Source: an uncultured Bacteroidales bacterium | GTDB taxonomy: Bacteria > Bacteroidota > Bacteroidia > Bacteroidales > Bacteroidaceae | Assembly (NCBI GenBank): GCA_902800305.1 | Contig: CADCDP010000011.1 | Location: forward strand, 1-64,000 | Direction: 5' to 3' | Length of the DNA: 64,000 nt | Part shown: positions 7,867 to 16,329 of the stretch, piece after piece | How the letters are laid out: each line of letters opens with the position of its first letter | Position numbering within the stretch: the stretch's first letter is position 1 | The notes under the pieces: model-generated | What the model was told of the DNA's origin: nothing | What the model saw: only the letters and a program-made list of their open reading frames with translations | Database searches by the model: none | Translations under genes and position numbers: made by a program

Positions 7867-9716
7867 GGCTTCTTGCTGTCTGTCTTGCTCGGCATAGCTG
7901 GGGTTTGGTGACGTTTGGGAACTGTGAAGACGAATCGTGCACCGCCTGTGTAGCTGGTGTCGAGGTAGATGTCTCCTCCCAAGGCTCTGGCGATGAGACG
8001 GCAAACATAGAGACCCAGTCCCAATCCTGGGCTGTAGTGGTCAAGTTTCTCGAAGTGGTCGAAAATAACTTCTGCCTTGTCTGCAGGAACACCCTTTCCC
8101 GTGTCGGTGACGACGAAATAAATGCAGTCGTTGACGATGGTGTGTGCCACACTGAGTTTGATGAAACCTTCGGTCGTGTATTTGCAGGCGTTGGAGAGCA
8201 AGTTGTTGAGCACTTGTCCGACACGCTTTCTGTCGGTGTAGAGTGTAAGCCCTGCTTGCATAGGCTCGTAATTGTACTCAACTCCAGAGGGCAATAGCTC
8301 GTGCAAATTTTCCATGGCGTATGTGCATAGATCATCCACATTGACATCTTCGAAATTGAAATTGAAGGTGCCGACCTCCATGTTGCTCACATCGATGATG
8401 TCGTCGAGCGTCGTCAACAGCTGGTTGTTGCTTTCTTGGATGTAGCCGTTGTATAGCTCCCGCTCTTCAGGGGTAAGGTCGTTCGACATAAGTTGGGCGA
8501 ATCCCATGATGGCGTTGAGGGGCGTGCGGATTTCGTGACGCATATTCTGGATAAAGACTGTCTTGATGCGGTCGGCTATCTCGGCTTGCTCCAGAGCCTT
8601 TTGGAGTTCGTCGGCACGTTTCTTTTCCGTCTGTGCGTTGTAATGGTGCCAGCCCAGATAGAAGACGACGCAGATGGCCAGGGAAAGCATGATAAACGTG
8701 ATGTACAGCGAGTTGCGCTTCATCTTCTCCGCATGCACCAAATAGGCTTGTCGAACATCGTATGCGTGGTTGATAAGTGGGAAGTTGTTGGTGACCTCCA
8801 TGGCAAGGTTGCGTGCCGGGTAGAAGTTGGCATCCTCCATGGCGCAAATGAGGTATCGATAGGCGCGGTCGATGTCGCGTTCTTCGTAAAGGGCACTAAT
8901 AAGATGTGGCAAGGCTGTATATTCGGTCGTGCCGTTCTTGATGTCTTCGAGGGAAGTCTGCGCCAGATAGTATAATTGATTGGGTCTGTCGTTGAGCTGG
9001 CCGTAGATGTCAGCCAAAGCAGAATAGAGGTAAAGATGCTCTTTGCCTTTGGCCTTCTTCTGACTTCGTTTGGCAATCTCCAAGGCTTTCTTGGGGTTGT
9101 TCAAATAGATTTCCTTGTTGGCCAAGGTAATGTCCCTCCCTATCCCTGCAGGCTGAAGGGCGAGGATGCTGTCGAAGTAAGAAATCATCTTGTTTTCTTC
9201 CTCCTGCACGACGTTCTCGTCCGATATGTAGTCAGCGATTTTCTCGTAAACGCAGCGGCATGTGTGATAGTAGTTGAGACGTTCTTCGGCAGTCAGTCGC
9301 TTGGGGTCGATGGCATCGATGATAGCATCTGCCCGATGGTAAAGACCAATCGTGGCATATACGCGAGCTTGGTTCAGCCTGACCCATGTGCGTAGTTGGG
9401 CATCCTCTTGAAACAGACTGTTTTTCTCAATCAAATGGAGCGCATCGAGCGAGCGTTTCCCGTCGAAGTCGTTCAAAGCTTCGAACAGCTCCTGGCATTT
9501 CTTGACGTATAGCTTCGGTGGACATTTCTCCAAATCCCTTTCGATACTGTCTGCATGAGCCAGTCGCTTTTCTTGGTAAATCTTCTTGTTGTCGATAGCT
9601 TCGTCCAATGCGACAAGTAAAGCTTCAACCTCCATTTTGCTGTGTTTATGTTCTTGTGCAAAAGAAGGCGGAGTCATGAATAGCAGGAATAATATGCCGG
9701 TAAAAAAATGCCGCAT
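7863..9716 (-). CDS. Membrane sensor histidine kinase with TPR-like periplasmic part
   Basis: A 617-residue protein. Residues 1-20 are a signal peptide (MRHFFTGILFLLFMTPPSFA). Residues ~25-330 are helical and resemble tetratricopeptide repeats. One membrane helix lies near 336-358 (LYITFIMLSLAICVVFYLGW), followed by a short coiled coil. The HisKA box MRHEIRTPLN has the phospho-accepting His at residue 394, and the ATPase domain ends with the G box GLGLGLYVCRLIARALGG near 565. There is no receiver or DNA-binding domain, so the partner regulator is elsewhere. The reading to 10019 would overlap birA, so the signal-peptide Met at 9716 was chosen. The gene leads an overlapping three-gene operon. 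Confidence 0.9.
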   Translation of the reverse strand: MRHFFTGILFLLFMTPPSFAQEHKHSKMEVEALLVALDEAIDNKKIYQEKRLAHADSIERDLEKCPPKLYVKKCQELFEALNDFDGKRSLDALHLIEKNSLFQEDAQLRTWVRLNQARVYATIGLYHRADAIIDAIDPKRLTAEERLNYYHTCRCVYEKIADYISDENVVQEEENKMISYFDSILALQPAGIGRDITLANKEIYLNNPKKALEIAKRSQKKAKGKEHLYLYSALADIYGQLNDRPNQLYYLAQTSLEDIKNGTTEYTALPHLISALYEERDIDRAYRYLICAMEDANFYPARNLAMEVTNNFPLINHAYDVRQAYLVHAEKMKRNSLYITFIMLSLAICVVFYLGWHHYNAQTEKKRADELQKALEQAEIADRIKTVFIQNMRHEIRTPLNAIMGFAQLMSNDLTPEERELYNGYIQESNNQLLTTLDDIIDVSNMEVGTFNFNFEDVNVDDLCTYAMENLHELLPSGVEYNYEPMQAGLTLYTDRKRVGQVLNNLLSNACKYTTEGFIKLSVAHTIVNDCIYFVVTDTGKGVPADKAEVIFDHFEKLDHYSPGLGLGLYVCRLIARALGGDIYLDTSYTGGARFVFTVPKRHQTPAMPSKTDSKKP

Positions 9717-9786
9717 ATATAAGTTGTGGTTGGTTTTTAGAGTGGCTAATAACGTTGTTGTAAAGTCGATACCGACAATTTTTTGG

Positions 9787-9794
9787 CAAAAGTA
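9787..9794 (-). promoter_or_regulatory. -7 element of the sensor-kinase operon
   Basis: On the minus strand this reads TACTTTTG. A CTTG at 9818-9815 lies 20 bases upstream as an imperfect -33 box. It faces away from the birA promoter in the same intergenic region. Confidence 0.5.
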
Positions 9795-9890
9795 AGAATA
9801 AGATTTATTAAAAACAAGATAAAAAGGAACTTTTTTGAGATATATTTTCGAAAAAAGACTTTCTACGTCCCTTTTTTCCTTCTTTTTTTC

Positions 9891-9898
9891 TAATTTTG
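9891..9898 (+). promoter_or_regulatory. -7 element of the birA operon
   Basis: TAATTTTG fits TANNTTTG and lies 16 bases before the birA start codon. No clear -33 TTTG is seen. Confidence 0.45.
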
Positions 9899-9914
9899 CA
9901 CGAAAAAGTAAAGC

Positions 9915-10682
9915 ATGGAACGTATTACTCGCATCAATCTTCCGACCGTTGACTCCACGAATGATTTCATCCGTGAGATGATAGAGGCAGAAAGAACGGG
10001 ACAGGTCATGTCGGTGCATTCGCTACCGGGATTGACGCTTGTCGTGGCCGATGACCAGACAGCAGGACGTGGTCAGCGGGGTAATACGTGGGAGACGGAA
10101 AAAGGAAAGAACCTCATGTTTTCCTTGCTGTGCCATCCCGATTTCGTTAAACCAGCGGAGCAGTTCATTCTCTCTCAGTGCATGGCTGTAGCCATACAGG
10201 AGGCATTGTCCCGATATGTGTCAGATGTCCAAGTGAAGTGGCCTAACGACATCTATGTGGGCGACAAGAAGGTGAGTGGCACATTAATCGAGTGTGACTT
10301 GCAAGGCAAGGGCATTTCCAACTGCATCATCGGTGTTGGTATTAACGTCAATCAAACCGAGTTTCGGAGTGATGCCCCCAATCCTACTTCACTTCGACTG
10401 CTGACGGGGCAGGAGCATGATAGGGAGGCGATTCTGTTGGAGGTCATCCGTGGTTTTCAGGTTTACTACGAAATGGTGCGTGAGGGGAAAGCCGAAGAGG
10501 TACGACGCTTGTACCTGTCATGTCTTTATAGGCGTAAAGGCTTCCATCGCTACAGTGACGTGCGTGGAGAGTTTATAGCAGAGATTGCCGACGTGGAACC
10601 GACGGGGCATCTCCTTCTTCGGTTTGAAGGCGGGCGAGAAGTGCGTTACGAACTGAAAGAGGTTCGTTTTATCATGGATTAA
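9915..10682 (+). CDS. birA: Biotin--[acetyl-CoA-carboxylase] ligase
   Basis: A 255-residue cytosolic enzyme that activates biotin with ATP and attaches it to the carrier domain of biotin-dependent carboxylases. It shows STNDFI near the start, the biotinyl-AMP loop GRGQRGNTW near residues 51-59, and KWPNDIYVGDKKVSGTL near 107-123 with the catalytic Lys. It has no N-terminal winged-helix domain, so it is the group I form that does not act as a repressor. It heads a closely spaced run with queA, a Nudix gene, an SGNH esterase gene and pyrH. Confidence 0.93.
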   Translation: MERITRINLPTVDSTNDFIREMIEAERTGQVMSVHSLPGLTLVVADDQTAGRGQRGNTWETEKGKNLMFSLLCHPDFVKPAEQFILSQCMAVAIQEALSRYVSDVQVKWPNDIYVGDKKVSGTLIECDLQGKGISNCIIGVGINVNQTEFRSDAPNPTSLRLLTGQEHDREAILLEVIRGFQVYYEMVREGKAEEVRRLYLSCLYRRKGFHRYSDVRGEFIAEIADVEPTGHLLLRFEGGREVRYELKEVRFIMD

Positions 10683-10697
10683 TAAAAAGGATTCAAA

Positions 10698-11930
10698 TTG
10701 GAACCGAAACATATTCATATAGCAGATTACAACTATAGCTTGCCCGACGAGCGGATTGCCAAGTTTCCGTTGGCGGAGCGCGATGCAAGCAAGTTGTTGG
10801 TGTATCGTCATGGAGAAGTGGGCGAAGATGTTTTCTCTTCTCTTCCTAAGTATTTGCCGAGTGGTGCGCTGATGGTGTTCAACAACACGAAAGTCATTCA
10901 GGCACGTCTGCATTTTCGCAAGATATCGACGGATGGCATACAAGGCGCCCTCATCGAAGTGTTTTGTTTAGAGCCAGCTGTGCCCAACGACTACCAACTG
11001 AACTTTTCGCAGAAAGGTTCAGTGCAGTGGTATTGTCTTGTTGGCAACTTAAAGAAATGGAAAGAAGGTAAACTTTTCCGTGACATCCTGATGCCTGATG
11101 GCGAGACCATCACGTTAGCATGCGAACGAAAAGGGCTTCACGGCACATCCCATATTATTGAGTTCACTTGGAATGGTAACTATACTTGGGCGGAACTGCT
11201 TGATGCCGTAGGCGAATTGCCTATTCCCCCTTACTTAAACCGAGAGACGCAAGAAAGCGACAAGACAACCTACCAGACCGTTTATTCTAAAATCAAAGGT
11301 TCCGTTGCCGCTCCTACTGCAGGACTGCACTTTACCGAGCGCGTTCTGAAGGCTCTTGATGAAGCTGGTATCGACCGTGAGGAACTGACCCTTCATGTGG
11401 GGGCTGGCACCTTCAAGCCTGTGAAGAGTGAAGAGATTGGTGGTCACGATATGCACACGGAGCACATTGCTGTACGCCGTCAGACCATCGAGAAACTGAT
11501 TGCCCATGGAGGCGAGGCTATCGCGGTGGGTACCACCAGTGTGCGTACCCTCGAAAGTCTGTATTACATGGGTGTTCTTGCCATGCGTGGCGAGGAAGAT
11601 TTGCATGTGCCTCAATGGATGCCCTACGAAAAGACCCTCTCCTGTCAAGGTGAGGAAGTTTCCACGCTTGCAGCTCTCCACGCCTTGCTCGACTTCATGG
11701 AAAGTCGTCAGCTGGAGGTGCTTCATTCTTCTACACAAATTATTATTGCTCCAGGTTACGACTACCACATTGTCCGCTGCATGGTCACCAACTTCCATCA
11801 GCCGAAGTCAACCCTGCTTTTGCTGGTGTCGGCCTTCTTGAAAGGTGACTGGCGTAAAGTCTATGACTATGCTCTTTCACACGATTTCCGTTTCCTTAGC
11901 TATGGCGATTCGTCACTTTTAATACCCTGA
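10698..11930 (+). CDS. queA: S-adenosylmethionine:tRNA ribosyltransferase-isomerase (TTG start)
   Basis: A 410-residue enzyme of queuosine synthesis. It moves the ribosyl part of SAM onto preQ1 in tRNA to form epoxyqueuosine. Family motifs include 'LPDERIAKFPLAERDASKLL', 'MVFNNTKVIQARL', 'AAPTAGLHFTERVL', 'LHVGAGTFKPVKSE' and 'NFHQPKSTLLLLVSAF'. The conserved N-terminus is encoded from a TTG codon at 10698; an in-frame ATG at 10674 is cut off at once by TAA. An AAAAAGGA stretch just before supports the TTG. It is longer than the E. coli protein (about 356), with the extra residues around 75-170. It lies 15 bases after birA and 4 before the Nudix gene. Confidence 0.92.
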   Translation: MEPKHIHIADYNYSLPDERIAKFPLAERDASKLLVYRHGEVGEDVFSSLPKYLPSGALMVFNNTKVIQARLHFRKISTDGIQGALIEVFCLEPAVPNDYQLNFSQKGSVQWYCLVGNLKKWKEGKLFRDILMPDGETITLACERKGLHGTSHIIEFTWNGNYTWAELLDAVGELPIPPYLNRETQESDKTTYQTVYSKIKGSVAAPTAGLHFTERVLKALDEAGIDREELTLHVGAGTFKPVKSEEIGGHDMHTEHIAVRRQTIEKLIAHGGEAIAVGTTSVRTLESLYYMGVLAMRGEEDLHVPQWMPYEKTLSCQGEEVSTLAALHALLDFMESRQLEVLHSSTQIIIAPGYDYHIVRCMVTNFHQPKSTLLLLVSAFLKGDWRKVYDYALSHDFRFLSYGDSSLLIP

Positions 11931-11934
11931 GACT

Positions 11935-12438
11935 ATGAGAGATAACCAAGAAGAGATGTTCCCCGTCGTTGATGAGGATGGCAATATCACAGGAGCGGCC
12001 ACTCGCGGAGAGTGCCATGGAGGAAGCAAGTTGCTCCACCCCGTTGTGCATCTGCATGTGTTCAATAGTCGTGGCGAACTCTACTTGCAGCGTAGGCCAG
12101 CATGGAAAGACATTCAGCCTGGAAAGTGGGACACGGCTGTAGGAGGACATGTCGATTTGGGCGAATGTGTAGCGGACGCTTTGAAGCGTGAGGTGTCGGA
12201 AGAGCTGGGTATTGTTGACTTTCAGCCCGAACTCCTCACTCAATATGTCTTTGAGAGTGAGCGTGAACGCGAACTGGTTTTTGTACACAAAACTATCTAC
12301 GATGGCGAGATTACTCCTTCTGCCGAGTTGGATGGTGGCCGTTTCTGGACCATCGACGAAATCCGTGAGAATTTGGGTAAAGGCATCTTCACCCCTAACT
12401 TCGAGAATGAAATAAAACGTGTAAAACTCTTTAATTGA
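11935..12438 (+). CDS. Nudix hydrolase
   Basis: A 167-residue protein with a complete Nudix box at residues ~70-93 (GGHVDLGECVADALKREVSE followed by ELG), giving the metal-binding REVSEE core. The beginning (DEDGNITGAATRGECHGG) and the 'LHVFNSRGELYLQRRP' strand resemble the isopentenyl-diphosphate isomerase-like or YfcD-like branch. Substrates of this branch are mostly unknown; it could be a housecleaning pyrophosphatase. It sits 4 bases after queA and 7 before the SGNH esterase gene. Confidence 0.88.
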   Translation: MRDNQEEMFPVVDEDGNITGAATRGECHGGSKLLHPVVHLHVFNSRGELYLQRRPAWKDIQPGKWDTAVGGHVDLGECVADALKREVSEELGIVDFQPELLTQYVFESERERELVFVHKTIYDGEITPSAELDGGRFWTIDEIRENLGKGIFTPNFENEIKRVKLFN

Positions 12439-12445
12439 TAAAAAT

Positions 12446-14149
12446 ATGAAAAAAATCGTCTTAACCTTCTTTTCCATCGTTACTTCGCTGTGCATCCATG
12501 CTCAGCGAGACATTTGGCTTGACATTAACGGTGTGCGTGACCTTACGGCCGATTCCATCGAGATTGCCAACCAGGCTCGTCCTGTGCCAGGCAGTAGTCG
12601 TCGTGGCGACAATCCCGTACTGTTCTTGATAGGTAATAGCACCATGCGCACAGGCACTCTTGGCAATGGCAACAACGGCCAATGGGGATGGGGATTCTAT
12701 GAGCATGAATACTACGATGAAGATAAAATTACCGTGGAGAATCATGCTTTGGGCGGCACATCGCCACGCACCTTCTACAAGATGCTTTGGAAGCCCGTTC
12801 TCGCAGCCGTGAAAAAGGGCGACTATGTCTTCCTCGAACTGGGACACAATGACAACGGCCCCATCGACTCCATCCGTGCCCGTTCCAGCTACAGACCCAA
12901 TGGAAGGCTGGAAATAGCGGAAGACTCTATACATATATATAATAAGGTAACAAAGGAGGAAGAGACTGTCTATACTTTTGGTGGCTATACCCGTCGCTTC
13001 ATCAACGAGATTCGCGCAAAAGGAGCTACCCCCATCCTCTTTACCCTCACGCCTCGCAATGCTTACGAGGAAAACGACCCCAAGAAGATTCAGCGCAAGC
13101 TCACCGACTTTACGCCGGCCATCTTTGCCATCGGCAAGGAGACAGGCACTCCAGTCATCGACCTGAACGACATTTCTGCCACAAAATTGGAGAAGTATGG
13201 CCCGTGGAAGACCGACTACCATTTCTATCTTGACAAAATCCATTCTTCCGCTTTCGGAGCCAGAATGAATGCACAGAGTGCCGCCGAAGGTATTCTTGCT
13301 TCCGACAATCCACAGGTGGCCTTCTTGAAATCATGTCTGAACGATAAGGTACATCCACGTCGTTGCGACCAAAAGCGCAAACCGGGACTTCCGATGGTGT
13401 TCCTTTGTGGAGACTCCACTGGCAAGAATGCCGACAAGGATCCCGATGGTATGTGGGGATGGGGTAGCCAAGGTTACACCGTGTTCGACTCTACTAAATG
13501 CGTTTTCCAGAACCAAGCCAAGGCTGGGCGTTCTTCTCGCACCTTCATTGAAGAAGACCGTTGGGAAGAGGTTTACAACTCCCTCCAACCAGGCGACTTC
13601 GTCTTCATCCAGTTTGGCCACAACGACATTGGTGGCATCAAGGACGGCAAAGAACGTGGTGTGCTCGCCACAGCAAAGGACTCCAGCAAGGTCTATTGTA
13701 TGGAGAGTTCGGGTATCTACAAGGTCGTTTACTCATACGGTTGGTACCTCAAGAAGATGATACGTGACACTCAAGAAAAGGGAGCCACGCCCATTCTTCT
13801 CTCGCTCACTCCACGCAACGAGTGGCATGAAGGTAGTGGCTATTCTCAAGGCTTCATCTATCCAGTGCAGGAGAAGAGAGGTCGTGCCTACATTGAGCGT
13901 CGCAACGAGACATACGGAGTTTGGTGCCGTAATGTTGCACGCGAGACGGGCTCGCAGTTCATCGATGTGCACAACATCACCGCGGATGCACTTGACAAGA
14001 TGGGACAGAAGAAGGCGGCCCAATACTTCAACCACGACCACACCCACACCTCGCTGAAGGGTGCGCAACTCAACGCCCAAAGTGTGGCTTTGGGACTTCG
14101 AGGCATTGGCAGTTCTGCCGCCTCCTTGCTGCTCGATAAAAAGAAATAA
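12446..14149 (+). CDS. Secreted protein with two rhamnogalacturonan acetylesterase-like SGNH domains
   Basis: A 567-residue protein with a signal peptide (MKKIVLTFFSIVTSLCIHA) and two consecutive SGNH/GDSL hydrolase domains. The first (residues ~55-290) has GNST at 63-66, 'GGTSPRTF', 'LGHND' and DKIH (Asp263, His266). The second (~315-560) has GDST at 322-325, 'KAGRSSRTF', 'FGHNDIGG' and the DHTH ending (Asp531, His534). Rhamnogalacturonan acetylesterases remove acetyl groups from pectin; both domains keep the Ser, Gly, Asn and Asp-His residues. The first has Asn for Asp beside the Ser, an unusual change. The gene is out of functional context between queA/Nudix and pyrH, but matches the pectate lyase and GH43 genes elsewhere in the window. 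Confidence 0.85.
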   Translation: MKKIVLTFFSIVTSLCIHAQRDIWLDINGVRDLTADSIEIANQARPVPGSSRRGDNPVLFLIGNSTMRTGTLGNGNNGQWGWGFYEHEYYDEDKITVENHALGGTSPRTFYKMLWKPVLAAVKKGDYVFLELGHNDNGPIDSIRARSSYRPNGRLEIAEDSIHIYNKVTKEEETVYTFGGYTRRFINEIRAKGATPILFTLTPRNAYEENDPKKIQRKLTDFTPAIFAIGKETGTPVIDLNDISATKLEKYGPWKTDYHFYLDKIHSSAFGARMNAQSAAEGILASDNPQVAFLKSCLNDKVHPRRCDQKRKPGLPMVFLCGDSTGKNADKDPDGMWGWGSQGYTVFDSTKCVFQNQAKAGRSSRTFIEEDRWEEVYNSLQPGDFVFIQFGHNDIGGIKDGKERGVLATAKDSSKVYCMESSGIYKVVYSYGWYLKKMIRDTQEKGATPILLSLTPRNEWHEGSGYSQGFIYPVQEKRGRAYIERRNETYGVWCRNVARETGSQFIDVHNITADALDKMGQKKAAQYFNHDHTHTSLKGAQLNAQSVALGLRGIGSSAASLLLDKKK

Positions 14150-14174
14150 GTGAAAAATAAAAACGGAAAGCAAT

Positions 14175-14885
14175 ATGGCAAAATTTAACAGAATCCTCCT
14201 CAAGCTCTCGGGTGAGAGTCTTGCAGGAGAACAGAAACAAGGTATCAACGTGGAGCGTCTCAATCAGTACGCTCAGCAAATCAAGGAAATCGCCCAGATG
14301 GGTGTGCAGATAGGAATCGTGATAGGTGGCGGCAACATCTTTCGTGGATTGAGCGGAGCTGGCAAAGGCTTCGACCGCGTGAAGGGCGACCAAATGGGAA
14401 TGTGTGCTACGGTCATCAATTCGCTGGCACTTTCCAGCGCATTGGATGCGGTAGGGCAGAAGAACCGTGTCCTTACGGCCATTCGTATGGAACCGATAGG
14501 TGAGTTTTATAGCAAGTGGAAAGCCATCGAGGCCATGAAGGCTGGCGAAGTAGTCATTATGAGTGCTGGTACAGGTTCTCCCTACTTCACCACCGACACT
14601 GGCTCATCCTTGCGTGGCATCGAGATTGAGGCCGACGTGATGCTGAAAGGCACCCGTGTGGATGGTGTCTATACAGCCGACCCAGAGAAAGACCCTACAG
14701 CCACGAAGTATCACGAGATCACCTACGCCGACGTGATTGCACAGGGACTGAAAGTCATGGACATCACGGCTACTGCCATGTGTATGCAGAACAACTTGCC
14801 TATCTACGTGTTCAACATGGACATACTTGGCAACCTGAAGAAAGTGATGGAAGGTGAGGAGATTGGAACCTTGGTACACAACTAA
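14175..14885 (+). CDS. pyrH: UMP kinase
   Basis: A 236-residue kinase of the amino-acid-kinase fold that phosphorylates UMP to UDP, an essential step for all pyrimidine nucleotides. It begins MAKFNRILLKLSGESLAGEQ and has 'IGIVIGGGNIFRG', the UMP-binding 'GDQMGMCATVINSLAL', 'GTGSPYFTTDTGSSLR' and 'VDGVYTADPEKDP'. Length fits the family. It is the last gene of the run starting at birA, 25 bases after the SGNH esterase gene. Confidence 0.95.
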   Translation: MAKFNRILLKLSGESLAGEQKQGINVERLNQYAQQIKEIAQMGVQIGIVIGGGNIFRGLSGAGKGFDRVKGDQMGMCATVINSLALSSALDAVGQKNRVLTAIRMEPIGEFYSKWKAIEAMKAGEVVIMSAGTGSPYFTTDTGSSLRGIEIEADVMLKGTRVDGVYTADPEKDPTATKYHEITYADVIAQGLKVMDITATAMCMQNNLPIYVFNMDILGNLKKVMEGEEIGTLVHN

Positions 14886-15009
14886 GACAAGGCAACTGCT
14901 AAAAAGGTGAAAAAAAGAGCCATTCTGTATTTTAAATAGTGTTAAAATGCGGATTTGGTACAAGAAAATGGGAAAATTTAACTGTTTTTCCATTTTTTTT
15001 TTATTTTTG

Positions 15010-15040
15010 TTTGGTTTATTAACTAAAAAGTGTAAATTTG
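15010..15040 (+). promoter_or_regulatory. Promoter of the OmpA-like gene
   Basis: TTTG at 15010-15013, 19 bases, TAAATTTG at 15033-15040. The start codon of the OmpA-like gene is at 15158, which leaves a leader of roughly 110 bases. The rest of 14886-15157 is AT-rich, with no obvious terminator after pyrH. Confidence 0.75.
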
Positions 15041-15054
15041 CATCGCATTATTGT

Positions 15055-15111
15055 ATGAGCGAATACAAAATGCCTTCTATCGTGGAGATGATAGACAGTC
15101 TTTCGTTTTAG
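15055..15111 (+). CDS. Possible 18-residue leader peptide
   Basis: A short reading frame, MSEYKMPSIVEMIDSLSF, lies in the leader between the promoter and the OmpA-like gene. It has no clear ribosome-binding site. It may be chance, or a small translated leader. Confidence 0.2.
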   Translation: MSEYKMPSIVEMIDSLSF

Positions 15112-15157
15112 GCAAGTGAGAAAATTTTTTAATTGATAAAGTGTTAAATTTAAACCT

Positions 15158-16264
15158 ATGATGCGAAAACGAATTTTGGCCATGTGGTTGTTAGGGTGTG
15201 CCGTGCTGTCAGGCTACGCACAAACAACAGGCACAGAAGAGCAACGGCTTGTGGCTCCGTCGCGCGCATTCTTTGTGCCCCATTGGTATATCAAGGCACA
15301 AGGTGGTGCTGCTTATGATTTGGGAGAGGCTAAGTTCTCTCAGTTGTTATCACCTGCCGTGCAGCTTGCTGTCGGCTACCGGTTCACAGAGGATTGGGGA
15401 TTGCGCTTGGCCGTCAACGGCTTCTTTGCACGCAATCGCTATGCTTATCCAGTAGAAAAATACAGTTGGAATTTTATCCAACCTACTCTTGAGGCTCAGG
15501 TGAATCTCACCTCGCTGTTCTTGGGGCATGACCCCGAGCGACTGACGAGTGTGTATGCTTTTTTGGGCGGTGGATTCGCCTATACTTTTAATAATGATGA
15601 TGCCGTAGAAGCTAACAAGCACTATGGCGTTAATTATCAGAAGTTGTGGAAAGACAACCGTTGGAATCTGGCCGCTCGAGGTGGCTTGGGCGTCGATTTC
15701 CGCATCTCCGACATTCTTTCGCTCAATGCAGAAATGAGTGCCACGATGCTTCCCGACCACTTTAACTCGAAGCGTGGCAGGCACGACAATCGCGACTGGC
15801 ACTTCAATGCGTTAGTCGGTATCAAGTTTGCATTTGGCAAGACCTGCGGTCGCACAGAGCCAGTGTATGAGCGAACCATCGTTCCGACAGCTCAACCTGC
15901 AGAAGAGAAGATCCGCTTCTCCGTCAACATCCAGTTCGTTATCAACCAGAGCATCATTCGTCCTAACCAGTTGTCGAAGCTGAGCCGTTTGGCTGATTAT
16001 CTGCGCAAACATCCTAATGCATACGTGCGTCTAACTGGTTATGCCGACAAGGAGACGGGTAATGCCGAAATCAACCGTCGTCTTTCACGCGAGCGTTCGA
16101 TGGCTGTGTCTAAGTGGCTGCAAGACGAGGGTATTGCCGAATCACGCATCCGCAAGTTTGCGAAGGGCGACACCGTTCAGCCGTTCGACTTGCCAGAAGA
16201 CAACCGTGTGACCATCTGCTACGTTTATAATCCAGACGAGGAAGACGGAACTGTGGGGTACTAA
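15158..16264 (+). CDS. OmpA-family outer membrane protein
   Basis: A 368-residue protein with a signal peptide (MMRKRILAMWLLGCAVLSGYA). An N-terminal beta-barrel-like region (residues ~35-230, alternating strands such as 'LAVGYRFTEDWGLRLAVNGFF') is followed by an OmpA peptidoglycan-binding domain from ~250 (IRFSVNIQFVINQSIIRPNQ, then LTGYADKETGNAEINRRLS and RERSMAVSKWL). The family links the outer membrane to peptidoglycan. The usual Asp and Arg of the binding site (TGYAD, RLSRERS) are present. Its promoter is at 15010-15040, and two lipoprotein genes follow closely, which suggests one envelope operon. Confidence 0.88.
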   Translation: MMRKRILAMWLLGCAVLSGYAQTTGTEEQRLVAPSRAFFVPHWYIKAQGGAAYDLGEAKFSQLLSPAVQLAVGYRFTEDWGLRLAVNGFFARNRYAYPVEKYSWNFIQPTLEAQVNLTSLFLGHDPERLTSVYAFLGGGFAYTFNNDDAVEANKHYGVNYQKLWKDNRWNLAARGGLGVDFRISDILSLNAEMSATMLPDHFNSKRGRHDNRDWHFNALVGIKFAFGKTCGRTEPVYERTIVPTAQPAEEKIRFSVNIQFVINQSIIRPNQLSKLSRLADYLRKHPNAYVRLTGYADKETGNAEINRRLSRERSMAVSKWLQDEGIAESRIRKFAKGDTVQPFDLPEDNRVTICYVYNPDEEDGTVGY

Positions 16265-16329
16265 AAATGTAAAAAGTAAAGTGTAAAGTGGAAAATAGAA
16301 AAATTAAAATAAGAAAAATAATAAGGACT

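Noticed and set aside
9717..10019. N-terminal extension of the sensor kinase frame
   Set aside because: It overlaps birA on the other strand and precedes a clear signal peptide at 9716.
16288..16329. Earlier Met for the first DUF4988-type lipoprotein
   Set aside because: It would put 14 charged residues before a normal lipoprotein signal.
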